Source: an uncultured Alistipes sp. (GTDB lineage: Bacteria; Bacteroidota; Bacteroidia; Bacteroidales; Rikenellaceae). Taken from it: DNA of 33,078 nucleotides. Below are positions 25,502-33,078 of this stretch, one piece after another. Numbering within the stretch: the first letter of the stretch is position 1; the number at the start of each line of letters is the position of its first letter. The translations under genes were made by a program, and so were the position numbers. The notes below the pieces were generated by a model. That model did no database searches. It was not told the DNA's origin and saw only the letters and a program-made list of their open reading frames with translations. Where the stretch lies: contig CAAGBL010000002.1 in the NCBI GenBank assembly GCA_900768045.1, positions 1-33,078 on the forward strand, read 5' to 3'.

Positions 25502-26101
25502 ATGAATAACAATATCAAAACTAGTTTTTCATATAAATTACTAAAAAAGCTAGGTTATAATTATCCTGTTAAGGAATATGGACAAATATCTATAATAGAT
25601 ATTGTAAAAAGAGTTCATAAAACATACAGAGATGAGTTTTTGCTCAAGTTTGTAATGAATTCCTTTTTATTGTCTCCTATCCTACCACGCAAAGTACGAC
25701 CTTGGGTATTGAGAAAAATTGGATGCCATGTTGGCAAAGATGTTTACATTGGTCCAAATATTTTTATTGATGCTGGACATGCACACCTCATTACAATTGA
25801 AGATCATGCTCATGTTACTTGTAATACAATACTATTGTGTCACAAGAGAGACTTATCAGAATATTATGTAGGATGCGATTATGCGGACTTTCCATATAAA
25901 AAAGGAGAGATTAAACTTTGTAAAGGATGCTCTACGGGAACGGGCTCAATTATTATGCCTGGGGTAACCATTGGTGAGGGCGCAATCGTTGGTGCTGGTT
26001 CGCTTGTAACAAAAGATATTCCTGCCTGGACGATAGCAACAGGACGACCTGCAAAAGTTATTAAACAAATACCTCAAAACAAGAGCACAAATGAGAATTA
26101 G
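25502..26101 (+). CDS. Hexapeptide-repeat acyltransferase
   Basis: This 199-residue protein has a C-terminal left-handed beta-helix: KIGCHVGKDVYIGPNIFIDA, then TIEDHAHVTCNTILLCHKRD, GSIIMPGVTIGEGAIVGAGS and LVTKDIPAWTIATGRPAKVI. The last is the usual ending of maltose/serine acetyltransferase-like enzymes. His in LLCHKRD corresponds to the catalytic His region. It would O- or N-acetylate a sugar using acetyl-CoA, and could replace the decayed acetyltransferase at 20909. The last 11 bases overlap the next gene. Composition is AT-rich, unlike the fnl cassette upstream. Confidence 0.88.
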   Translation: MNNNIKTSFSYKLLKKLGYNYPVKEYGQISIIDIVKRVHKTYRDEFLLKFVMNSFLLSPILPRKVRPWVLRKIGCHVGKDVYIGPNIFIDAGHAHLITIEDHAHVTCNTILLCHKRDLSEYYVGCDYADFPYKKGEIKLCKGCSTGTGSIIMPGVTIGEGAIVGAGSLVTKDIPAWTIATGRPAKVIKQIPQNKSTNEN

Positions 26102-26696
26102 AGCAGCGCATAAAACTGATAATAAATATCTGGCAAAATTACATATTGAGGTTTTTCAAGGCTTTTTCCTATCTACTTTAGGAGAGCAATTTTTGTCAAG
26201 ATACTATAAAGTTGTGTTAAAACACCCCGAAACCATTTGCTTATTTGCAGTGGACGAAACACATAACATTTGTGGTTATGTATTGGGAAGAATCAATGCC
26301 AAAGGCTATCTTAAACGAATTGTTAAAAGTTCACCTTTTGTGTTTGCGTGCGAAGCAATTAGACTACTTATAACCAAACCAAAAGCTCTTATACGCCTCC
26401 TAAATAATTTAGACAAAAAAAGAGAAGATTCTGAAGTGTATGATTCCCAAGACTATTCAGAGATAGGTCTAATTGGTGTACTCCCTCAGTATAAAGGACA
26501 TGGCATAGGCCATAAATTGCTTGATGAATTCGAGGTAATATTGAAAAAGAATGGCGTTTCAAAGATTTCACTAACTACGGATGCAGAAAACAATGCCAAC
26601 ACATTAGCTGCATACAAAGCTTGGGGATTTGAAAATTATTACTCTTTTGTGAGTTACCCTAACCGCAAAATGTATCGTTTAATTAAACACATTTAA
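26091..26696 (+). CDS. GNAT-family N-acyltransferase
   Basis: This is a 201-residue GCN5-related acyltransferase. The acetyl-CoA loop appears as IGLIGVLPQYKGHGIGHKLL (Q-x-x-G-x-G at about 136–141), followed by KISLTTDAENNANTLAAYKAWGF, the beta5–alpha4 region. The N-terminal strand-helix pair (RIRAAHKTDNKYLAKLH) is typical. A long inserted helix between about 75 and 115 is not found in the smallest family members. In this setting it probably acylates an amino sugar such as a 4-amino-6-deoxy intermediate. It is coupled to the previous gene by an 11-base overlap and the next gene starts 2 bases later. Confidence 0.85.
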   Translation: MRIRAAHKTDNKYLAKLHIEVFQGFFLSTLGEQFLSRYYKVVLKHPETICLFAVDETHNICGYVLGRINAKGYLKRIVKSSPFVFACEAIRLLITKPKALIRLLNNLDKKREDSEVYDSQDYSEIGLIGVLPQYKGHGIGHKLLDEFEVILKKNGVSKISLTTDAENNANTLAAYKAWGFENYYSFVSYPNRKMYRLIKHI

Positions 26697-26698
26697 TA

Positions 26699-27889
26699 AT
26701 GAATATTATCATTCTTACATACCTATTCTACCCGGAGCCAATAGTTATGTCTACTATTACTGAAGATCTGGCGACTGAATTATCCAAGACTCATAATGTT
26801 AAAGTTGTGACGTCAAACCCATGTCGTCCTTTTGGTTATGACATGCCAAAAGAAACAACAAAAGCTAATTGGACTTTTAAACGTATTATTTTGGATAGTT
26901 ACACTCATCCTCGCTCAGATATTTGGGGGAGAATGAAAGAGAACATCAGTTTTGGAAACGCAGCGAGGAAATATATAAATAAACACCACAATGAAATAGA
27001 TGTCATATATATGAATGTATTCCCGCTCTTTGCACAAAAAATGGTAATTAAAGAGGCAAAAAAACATGGAATTCGCACTATTAATCATATTGAAGATATC
27101 TATCCAGAACCTTTCAAACAGAAAATAGGATTTATTGGGAAAATATTATACCATTTACTATTACCAATGGATAAATGGAATATTAAAAATGCCACACACT
27201 CCATTGTTATAGGGGATAAAATAAAAGAGTATTTTCTTAGAACTCGAAAAACTAATAGTTCAAATATTTCTGTAGTTTATAATTGGCAAGATGAAACACG
27301 TTTCCTCAAACCTGTAACAACTCATCCTAAACAAGATTATTTTACTTTTATGTATGTTGGAAGTATCAGTAGAGCTGCAGGACTACAGATTGTTATTGAA
27401 GCCTTTTCAAAAGCGCAAATAGATGGTGCTCGCCTTATTATGGCTGGTTCAGGAAATGAATGTATAAATCTCAAAGCAGAGTGCGATAAAAATAATTATA
27501 AAAATATTGACTTTATTGATGCTCCTTTTGAACACATTTCAGAAATTCAAGCGCAGGCTGATGTCTTGATTCTCCCCTTATTAAAGGGGGTTTCTTTACG
27601 TGCAGTACCTTCAAAACTCACAGCTTATTTATTCTCAAAAAAAGCAATAATTGCATGTGTAGATGCTGAAAGTGATGTTGCGAATATCATTCTCAAAGGC
27701 AAATGCGGGTGGGTAACACCTCCTGAAAATGTTGACGCACTCAAAGAAACAATGGTACGTGTTAGCCAATGCTCAAATAGTGACTTGATAAATATGGGTA
27801 ATAATGCATATAATTATGTGCAAAAGAATCTCTCAAGGCAAGTTAATCTAAAAAAACTTGTAGATTTAGTAGTAAATTCGACAAAATAA
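26699..27889 (+). CDS. WbuB-like GT4 glycosyltransferase (probable L-FucNAc transferase)
   Basis: This is a 396-residue GT-B enzyme. The start IIILTYLFYPEPIVMSTITEDLATEL and the HGIRTINHIEDIYPEPF region resemble the WbuB branch of GT4, whose described members transfer L-FucNAc. The C-terminal domain has YVGSISRAAGLQIVIEAF and a donor site around LILPLLKGVSLRAVPSK, where a PSK/Ser pattern replaces the usual E-x7-E, again as in WbuB. The nearby fnlABC cassette makes the matching donor, which supports this specificity. It lies between the GNAT gene (2 bases) and a deacetylase gene (5 bases). Confidence 0.85.
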   Translation: MNIIILTYLFYPEPIVMSTITEDLATELSKTHNVKVVTSNPCRPFGYDMPKETTKANWTFKRIILDSYTHPRSDIWGRMKENISFGNAARKYINKHHNEIDVIYMNVFPLFAQKMVIKEAKKHGIRTINHIEDIYPEPFKQKIGFIGKILYHLLLPMDKWNIKNATHSIVIGDKIKEYFLRTRKTNSSNISVVYNWQDETRFLKPVTTHPKQDYFTFMYVGSISRAAGLQIVIEAFSKAQIDGARLIMAGSGNECINLKAECDKNNYKNIDFIDAPFEHISEIQAQADVLILPLLKGVSLRAVPSKLTAYLFSKKAIIACVDAESDVANIILKGKCGWVTPPENVDALKETMVRVSQCSNSDLINMGNNAYNYVQKNLSRQVNLKKLVDLVVNSTK

Positions 27890-27894
27890 ATCTA

Positions 27895-28740
27895 ATGAAT
27901 ATACTTACTTTTGATATTGAAGATTGGTATAATCATGATGATTATAGCCAAGACTTTGAATGGGAAAAATTCGAGGTCAGACTCTATGAGGGAGTAGATA
28001 AGATTCTTGAGGCTTTAGATAAAAATGATATCAAGGCATCTTTTATGTGTCTCGGATGGATTGCAGAAAAGCATCCTGAGATCATAAGAAAGATTAGCAA
28101 TAATGGTCACCATATTGGCTGTCATTCATACCAACATCAATTAGCCACACGCTTTACTCGCAAGGAGTTCAAACAAGATACATATAAAGCAAAAGCGCTA
28201 TTGGAAGATGTTTCAGGACAGCAAGTAGATGCATTCAGAGTACCATCATTTTCAATTACAAAAGAGAATAAATGGGCTTTTGATGTTTTAGCTGAATTGG
28301 GATTTATCTATGATTGTTCTGTATTCCCATCAACTCATGAGTTTGGTGGCATTCCAAATTTTGAAGCTGCTCCAACAATAATAGAGACTCCATCTGGTGG
28401 ATTAAAAGAACTTCCTATTAATCTTGGAAACGTATTGGGTAGAGACATAGTATATACTGGAGGCGGATATTTTAGGGTTTTTCCATACAATATTCTTAAA
28501 CGTCTAATGACAAAATCGGCATATACAATGTCGTATTTTCACCCAAGTGATTTTGATCCAAAACAACCTAACATGCCTCAATTATCGATAATAAGACAAG
28601 TTAAAAATCGCATAGGTTTAAAAGGCTCCTATAAAAAGTTTTGTCGTTACCTTGCAGATTTTGACTTTATCGACATACACACAGCAGACAGGAAGATAGA
28701 TTGGTCTAAATGTAAACATATAAAATTAGAAGATATATAA
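27895..28740 (+). CDS. Polysaccharide deacetylase (NodB family)
   Basis: This is a 281-residue protein. TFDIEDW at 5–11 carries the catalytic Asp pair of the NodB fold. HSYQH (77–81) supplies the two zinc-binding His residues, and FRVPSFS near 214 is the Arg-Pro motif 3 in the form seen in the DUF3473-containing group. No signal peptide or membrane helix is visible, so it should act in the cytoplasm, removing an N-acetyl group from a lipid-linked or nucleotide sugar before flipping. It could create a free amine for the GNAT enzyme encoded one gene away. The next ATG follows after one base. Confidence 0.88.
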   Translation: MNILTFDIEDWYNHDDYSQDFEWEKFEVRLYEGVDKILEALDKNDIKASFMCLGWIAEKHPEIIRKISNNGHHIGCHSYQHQLATRFTRKEFKQDTYKAKALLEDVSGQQVDAFRVPSFSITKENKWAFDVLAELGFIYDCSVFPSTHEFGGIPNFEAAPTIIETPSGGLKELPINLGNVLGRDIVYTGGGYFRVFPYNILKRLMTKSAYTMSYFHPSDFDPKQPNMPQLSIIRQVKNRIGLKGSYKKFCRYLADFDFIDIHTADRKIDWSKCKHIKLEDI

Positions 28741-28741
28741 T

Positions 28742-29950
28742 ATGAACACAAAGTTGCGCAATATACCTTTTTCGCCTCCAGATATGAGTGAGGCTGAGGT
28801 TATAGAGGTTAGCGAGGCTCTTCGCTCAGGTTGGATTACAACGGGTCCACGCACAAAAGAGTTTGAACGACAGATTGCAGAATACTGCCATACAAATAAA
28901 GCCGTATGCCTTAACTCTGCAACAGCTTGTATGGAGCTAATCTTGAGAGTTTTAGGCGTAGGGCCTGGCGACGAAGTGATTACTTCGGCATACACATATA
29001 CAGCAACAGCAAGTGTTACATGCCATGTTGGAGCAAAGGTTGTGATGGTTGATACAGCGCCTAATTCTTTTGAAATGGATTATGACAAACTTGCTGATGC
29101 TATCACAGAAAGAACCAAGGTAATTCTACCAGTAGATCTTGGTGGTGTCGTGTGTGACTATGATAAGATATTTGCAGCTGTATATAGCAAGAAGCATCTA
29201 TTTACAGCTAATAATGATATCCAAAAGGCATATGGAAGAGTGATTGTGCTAGCCGATGCTGCACACGCATTTGGTGCACAGTGGCATGGTAAGATGTGTG
29301 GCGAGATTGCGGATTTCACATCGTTCTCATTCCATGCTGTTAAAAATCTAACCACAGCAGAGGGTGGCGCACTTACTTGGCGCTCAGTTGAGGGTGTTGA
29401 TAATGAGTGGCTTTACAAGCAATTCCAGCTTCTTTCACTTCACGGACAAAATAAAGATGCATTAGCAAAGACAAAACTTGGTGCGTGGGAGTACGACATT
29501 ATTGCACCAAACTTTAAGTGCAACATGACAGATGTAATGGCTGGTATTGGATTAGCTCAGTTTAAGCGTTATCCCGAAATGCTTAAAAGACGAAAAGAGA
29601 TTATCGAGCGATACAATGCTGCACTGTCAGACTACAATGTACAGGTTTTAAATCATTACGATGCAAATCACGCATCAAGCGGACATCTTTACTTAGTTCG
29701 CCTATTGGGTAAGGATACTGAGTATCGTAATTATGTTATTGAACAGATGGCAGAACGTGGCATTGCGTGCAATGTACACTACAAGCCTCTTCCTATGATG
29801 ACTGCATATAAAAATTTAGGGTTTGATATTGCAGATTACCCAAACGCCTTTGCTCAATACGCAAATGAGGTTACACTTCCTCTTCACACAAGACTCTCTG
29901 ATGAGGATATCGATTATATCATAAATAACCTTATAGAGATAATTAAATAG
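28742..29950 (+). CDS. DegT/DnrJ/EryC1/StrS sugar aminotransferase
   Basis: This is a 402-residue PLP-dependent enzyme. SGWITTGPRTKEFE (29–42) is the family opening, VITSAYTYTATAS (79–91) and ADAAHAFGA (171–179) are cofactor-binding segments, and SFHAVKNLTTAEGG holds the PLP lysine, Lys201. Such enzymes aminate C3 or C4 of nucleotide keto sugars. The partner is probably the 4,6-dehydratase at 8576, giving a UDP-4-amino-4,6-dideoxy sugar as in PglE. An insertion near residues 140–165 is longer than in compact members. It is followed 7 bases later by the PglC-like gene, a common pairing. Codon use is intermediate between the AT-rich and GC-rich blocks. Confidence 0.92.
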   Translation: MNTKLRNIPFSPPDMSEAEVIEVSEALRSGWITTGPRTKEFERQIAEYCHTNKAVCLNSATACMELILRVLGVGPGDEVITSAYTYTATASVTCHVGAKVVMVDTAPNSFEMDYDKLADAITERTKVILPVDLGGVVCDYDKIFAAVYSKKHLFTANNDIQKAYGRVIVLADAAHAFGAQWHGKMCGEIADFTSFSFHAVKNLTTAEGGALTWRSVEGVDNEWLYKQFQLLSLHGQNKDALAKTKLGAWEYDIIAPNFKCNMTDVMAGIGLAQFKRYPEMLKRRKEIIERYNAALSDYNVQVLNHYDANHASSGHLYLVRLLGKDTEYRNYVIEQMAERGIACNVHYKPLPMMTAYKNLGFDIADYPNAFAQYANEVTLPLHTRLSDEDIDYIINNLIEIIK

Positions 29951-29957
29951 TTATTCT

Positions 29958-30548
29958 ATGAAACGATTATTCGACATCATAGCAAGTGGTTGCGGGTTGA
30001 TAGTATTATCACCTCTATTTATAATACTTGCAATATGGATTAAGTTGGACTCAAAGGGGCCTATATTTTATAAACAAAGTAGAGTAGGTCAATACAACAA
30101 AGATTTCTTGTTGTATAAATTCAGATCTATGAGAGTTGGATCAGATAAAAAGGGACTTATTACTGTAGGAAATAGAGATCCACGAATTACAAGATCGGGC
30201 TACTTCATTCGCAAATATAAATTAGACGAGTTCCCACAATTGATTAATGTCCTAATAGGAGATATGAGTTTGGTGGGCCCAAGACCTGAGGTTAGGAAAT
30301 ATGTAGATTTATACACAGAAGAGCAAATGCATGTTTTGGATGTTAAGCCAGGAATAACAGATCTCGCATCTATTAGATATCGAAATGAGAATGAGATTTT
30401 GGAAAATGCTGAAAATCCTGATGAATATTACATTAATGTAGTTATGCAGGATAAATTGAAGATTAATCTAGAATATGTTTCCAACCACTCTTTTTGGTAC
30501 GACATCGCTCTTATTTTCAAGACATTTTGGGCTATAGTCTCAAAATAA
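29958..30548 (+). CDS. Initiating phosphoglycosyl transferase (PglC-like)
   Basis: This is a 196-residue monotopic enzyme that transfers a phospho-sugar from a UDP donor to undecaprenyl phosphate, starting the repeat unit. The N-terminal membrane hairpin covers about 11–30. KLDSKGPIFYKQSRVGQ is the amphipathic and nucleotide-binding part. KLDEFPQL at about 89–96 bears the catalytic Asp-Glu dyad, and GDMSLVGPRPE is the diagnostic following motif. At about 200 residues it matches the small PglC type rather than the long WbaP type. With the upstream aminotransferase and the dehydratase at 8576, a diacetamido or 4-amino-6-deoxy sugar is a likely first residue. Confidence 0.93.
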   Translation: MKRLFDIIASGCGLIVLSPLFIILAIWIKLDSKGPIFYKQSRVGQYNKDFLLYKFRSMRVGSDKKGLITVGNRDPRITRSGYFIRKYKLDEFPQLINVLIGDMSLVGPRPEVRKYVDLYTEEQMHVLDVKPGITDLASIRYRNENEILENAENPDEYYINVVMQDKLKINLEYVSNHSFWYDIALIFKTFWAIVSK

Positions 30549-30559
30549 ACAATATAGAC

Positions 30560-31675
30560 GTGAATAGCACAGCAAAAATACTTCTTGATTTAGTGCATGA
30601 GGCAATAAACCAATCCAACAATCATAAATTCTCGGGAAATAATGATAGGTGGAATAATGTTTTTCAATTAGCACAGCAACAAGGGGTTTTAGCCATTATC
30701 TGGGATGCGATATGTACGCTCGCTAATGAGGGGGAACTAACGCCCGACCAAATGCCCGACAAGGCGTTGAAGCTTCAGTGGGCGCTGAGGGCTGAGAAGA
30801 TTGAAAGTAGATACAACAAGCAGAAGATGTTGGCAGAGAAGCTCTCTGGCGCTTTTGCAGAGAGTGGTATCAACACCTATGTTCTTAAGGGGCTTGCTAT
30901 TAGCGGCTACTACCCTACGCCCGAGCATCGTGAGTGTGGCGACCTCGACTGTTTTCTTGCCTCGGTGGCAGATAACGGTGAGTTCATACCTCGATACGAA
31001 GATGGCAATGTCATTGCCGAGAAGATTGGTGCAGAGGTCGAGCGAGACTACTACAAGCACTCGCACATCAACTTCAAGGGCTTGATGGTTGAAAACCACG
31101 CCTTTTGCACCGCTATTCGTGGTAGCAAGGATCGTAAAGCATTCGAAAGGCATCTTCAGCATCTTCTTGCAACAAAGCCATCGACACTCATTGATGGAAC
31201 AGCCCTTAGGCGTCCATGTGCCGATTTTAATGCTCTATTCCTAACAGCACATGGCATGGGGCATTTCATTAGCGAGGGCATCAAGCTACGCCACATTATT
31301 GACTGGGCACTACTACTAAAGGCTGAGCAGGATAATATTGATTGGGCGGAGTTCTATCGCTGGTCAGATAAGATGAATATGACTCGTTTTGCGAATGCGC
31401 TGACTGCTATATCTGTTAAATATTTAGGATTAGTGGTTACAAATCCAGCTATTCAAACAACATCGCCATACGCTGATCGAATATTGGAAGATACATTGTA
31501 CCACAGCGAAGGAATACACAACAAAGGCTACACAAAGTTGGTTCGTAGAGTGAAGCTAATTCAAAATAGGCTGTCATACATCTGGAAGTATCACATGATA
31601 TATCAGAAAAGCATGTTGTTGGATGTCGCAAGGAGCTGCATAGCCTTTATCTTCGAGAAGAATCCACGACTGTAG
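30560..31675 (+). CDS. Family-5 nucleotidyltransferase-fold protein
   Basis: I prefer the GTG at 30560 (372 residues), since the ATG at 30494 would overlap the previous gene by 55 bases. The protein matches uncharacterised nucleotidyltransferases found at the ends of Bacteroidota polysaccharide loci. YVLKGLAISGYYP is followed by HRECGDLDCFL, a G-D-x-D pattern that would bind metal. The C-terminal half is helical (LRHIIDWALLLKAEQDNIDW). Its substrate is unknown. The first 150 bases and the last 300 are AT-rich while the centre (about 30700–31370) is clearly GC-richer, as if a segment had been exchanged by recombination. Confidence 0.8.
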   Translation: MNSTAKILLDLVHEAINQSNNHKFSGNNDRWNNVFQLAQQQGVLAIIWDAICTLANEGELTPDQMPDKALKLQWALRAEKIESRYNKQKMLAEKLSGAFAESGINTYVLKGLAISGYYPTPEHRECGDLDCFLASVADNGEFIPRYEDGNVIAEKIGAEVERDYYKHSHINFKGLMVENHAFCTAIRGSKDRKAFERHLQHLLATKPSTLIDGTALRRPCADFNALFLTAHGMGHFISEGIKLRHIIDWALLLKAEQDNIDWAEFYRWSDKMNMTRFANALTAISVKYLGLVVTNPAIQTTSPYADRILEDTLYHSEGIHNKGYTKLVRRVKLIQNRLSYIWKYHMIYQKSMLLDVARSCIAFIFEKNPRL

Positions 31676-31759
31676 TATTACAGGTAAACGACGCACGCAT
31701 AAATATTTGACGAAAGATAAAATTACTATTATTAAATAGGCTATTTAGTGTGCAGAAAG

Positions 31760-31820
31760 CTTTGTATTTTCATCGAAAATTGCCGTTTTAGTAAGCGATT
31801 GCAATACAAAGGATATTTTT
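31760..31820 (+). terminator. Possible terminator of the polysaccharide operon
   Basis: CTTTGTATT (31760–31768) pairs perfectly with AATACAAAG (31803–31811), with an inner ATCG/CGAT stem across matched 3-nt internal loops. A run of T follows within a few bases (GATATTTTTT). The loop is long, so this is tentative. Confidence 0.4.
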
Positions 31821-31852
31821 TCATCTATTAATAACATTTTTTTGCAAAATAA

Positions 31853-31883
31853 TTTGCAGATTAAAAAAAAGTATCTATCTTTG
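31853..31883 (+). promoter_or_regulatory. Promoter of tRNA-Phe
   Basis: TTTG at 31853–31856, 19 bases, then TATCTTTG at 31876–31883. Transcription should start near 31890, about 29 bases before the mature tRNA. Confidence 0.75.
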
Positions 31884-31918
31884 CACTCGCTAACGAAAAC
31901 TTAGCAAAAGATAATGAT

Positions 31919-31991
31919 GGTGCCATAGCTCAGTTGGTAGAGCAAAGGACTGAAAATCCTTGTGTCCCTGGTTCGAATCCCGGTGGCACCA
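31919..31991 (+). tRNA. tRNA-Phe (GAA)
   Basis: This 73-nt cloverleaf has acceptor arms GGTGCCA and TGGCACC and discriminator A. The D arm contains GCTCAGTTGGTAGAGC, and the T arm reads CCTGGTTCGAATCCCGG. The anticodon stem AAGGA/TCCTT encloses CTGAAAA, giving anticodon GAA. The CCA end is not encoded. Confidence 0.97.
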
Positions 31992-32015
31992 CAGCAAAGA
32001 AAAGCAAAACAACGT

Positions 32016-32052
32016 AAAATCCTGATTTTCAATGAAAATCGGGATTTTTTAT
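32016..32052 (+). terminator. Terminator after tRNA-Phe
   Basis: A 13-bp stem (AATCCTGATTTTC against GAAAATCGGGATT, one G·U) with loop AAT is followed by six T residues. Confidence 0.85.
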
Positions 32053-32053
32053 T

Positions 32054-32436
32054 TTCCATAAAAACGCAAAAAAGTGCAGTTCACGACCGCCTTTGGTGGA
32101 GCAAGAGGTGGAGCAAACGGATGTTCTAAACATCTCCACCTTGGAAGAGTGTTTTTCGCTGATTCACAACATTTTGCATAGCGTTAAAACGAGCTTAGAT
32201 TCCTACTTTTGTCGAATAAATGTTTAACCAGAAACTGGTTGAATTTTATTTCGAGATTATTTGAGAACTATTTTCGAACAGATTTTTGTTTGGGCTATGC
32301 AGGGAATAGCGGGCTATTTTCAAATAGCACAAGCGAAAAGATGCAGAAAAGAGTCTCAAAGAAGCCGAAACACTATATCGCATCAAAGGCTAACTCGTTT
32401 AATAAAATTCAAAACAGTTTCGCTAAGTAGGAGAAA
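32054..32436. other. att-like non-coding region before the integrase
   Basis: There is no gene I can support here. Two direct copies of GGTGGAGCAA lie 12 bases apart (32096–32105 and 32108–32117, give or take one base), and an inverted CTCCACC follows at about 32134. Together with GATGTT/AACATC they form a two-part stem. TACTTTTG at 32204–32211 is a possible -10-like box without a clear -33 partner. Such repeats next to an integrase resemble arm-type recombinase sites. Confidence 0.5.
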
Positions 32437-33078
32437 ATGAGACGAGATTCATTTAATGTGCTTTTCTTTATCAAGAAAACCAAGCTGCTGAAGAACGGTG
32501 AGGCTTCAGTATGTATGCGTATCACAGTCAATGGCACAAGAGTTGAAACGAACATCCGTAAAAGTATTGAGCCTGTATCATGGAACCAGGCAAAGGAGTG
32601 TGCGAGGGGCAAAAGCCGTAAATCAACCGAGCTCAACAACTACATCGAGGAGAGCCGAATCAAACTCCACCGAATTTACACACAACTTAAAGAGAATGGG
32701 GAACTTATCACTGCCCGAATATTGCAGGAAAAGTTCTTCGGGGTGGACAAAAAGGTGGAGCAAGTACGCACCATCATCGGCACTATGCGTGAGCATAACG
32801 AGCAATGTCGGGCATAGGTAGGTAAAGATTTCGCCCTAATCACCGTAAGGCGTTACGAAAGTTGCACCCATTATCTTGCCGAACTTATCAAACTGAAATA
32901 CGACAAAGAGGATTTGCCTATTACGGAGGTAAATGGCGAACTTGTCAGAGCCTTTGAGTTCTACCTGAAGACCGAGAATAATTGTCAGCAGAATACCGTT
33001 ATCCGCTATATGAAGTGCTTGAAGAAGATTATCAACCTTGCACTTGCCAACGAATGGATAGAGAAGAATCCTTTTGCG
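32437..33078 (+). pseudogene. Tyrosine integrase with in-frame TAG, truncated by the window end
   Basis: This is the N-terminal part of a Bacteroidales tyrosine recombinase. Residues 1–100 form the arm-type DNA-binding domain (FNVLFFIKKTKLLKNGEASV, RITVNGTRVETNI), with a helical linker after it. The SAM-like core-binding domain (TVRRYES to NEWIEKNPF) continues in the same frame to the window end. A TAG codon at 32815–32817 interrupts the frame where related proteins read A-L-V-G-K-D-F; TTG to TAG is a single change. No start codon directly follows. AGGAGA lies before the ATG. The catalytic R-H-R-Y domain lies outside the window. It is either inactivated, read through, or a sequencing error. 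Confidence 0.85.

Noticed and set aside
30494..30559. ATG start for the nucleotidyltransferase gene
   Set aside because: It would overlap the PglC-like gene by 55 bases and adds residues that are an out-of-frame reading of that gene; the GTG at 30560 lies just after its stop.
32209..32430. 73-codon plus-strand frame before the integrase
   Set aside because: It starts with TTG, has low-complexity content with no family resemblance, and lies in the att-like region.
1..33078. CRISPR arrays or insertion sequences
   Set aside because: No regularly spaced repeats of CRISPR type and no transposase gene were seen; the only tandem repeat has just two copies.

Overview
The window looks like chromosomal DNA of a gut-type Bacteroidota, order Bacteroidales. 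The grounds are promoters of the TTG/TTTG–n18-20–TAnnTTTG type, weak use of Shine-Dalgarno sites, a UpxY-type NusG paralogue at the head of a polysaccharide locus, and a Bacteroidales-style tyrosine integrase. A relative of Alistipes is plausible, but I cannot fix the genus from sequence alone.

Left part (1–7461): the 3' end of der (EngA) and a structured 124-bp tandem repeat, then a compact six-gene minus-strand operon. In transcription order this operon encodes an SPFH/band-7 membrane protein, a ribbon-helix-helix protein, a four-helix membrane protein, a small membrane protein, an exported S41-type protease and a second small membrane protein. A C_GCAxxG_C_C family gene is divergent from a stand-alone HsdR-N-like nuclease-fold gene. 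Then come panC and panD (pantothenate synthesis), closed by a clear intrinsic terminator at 7493–7531.

Middle part (7765–31675): one long, plus-strand surface-polysaccharide locus. It begins with a strong promoter, a structured leader of about 150 nt and a upxY-like antiterminator. Next come a membrane-bound UDP-GlcNAc 4,6-dehydratase (PglF/WbpM class), a UDP-glucuronate 4-epimerase and a UDP-glucose dehydrogenase. An AT-rich block follows: an acyltransferase-3 gene frameshifted in a G10 tract, a Wzx flippase, a TupA-type ATP-grasp enzyme, an arginase-family enzyme, a Wzy polymerase, two GT4 glycosyltransferases and a decayed hexapeptide acetyltransferase. A GC-richer cassette then encodes UDP-L-FucNAc synthesis (FnlA/CapE, a WxcM-like cupin, FnlB/CapF, FnlC/CapG). 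The tail has a hexapeptide acyltransferase, a GNAT acyltransferase, a WbuB-like transferase, a polysaccharide deacetylase, a DegT aminotransferase, a PglC-type initiating phosphoglycosyl transferase and a family-5 nucleotidyltransferase. Together these predict a Wzx/Wzy-dependent glycan containing L-FucNAc, a uronic acid and probably a 4-amino-4,6-dideoxy sugar as first residue. O-acetylation may be switchable.

Right edge (31676–33078): a tRNA-Phe(GAA) with its own promoter and terminator, followed by an att-like region with GGTGGAGCAA repeats. Last is a tyrosine integrase gene with one in-frame amber codon, cut by the window end. This is probably one end of a mobile element integrated at tRNA-Phe.
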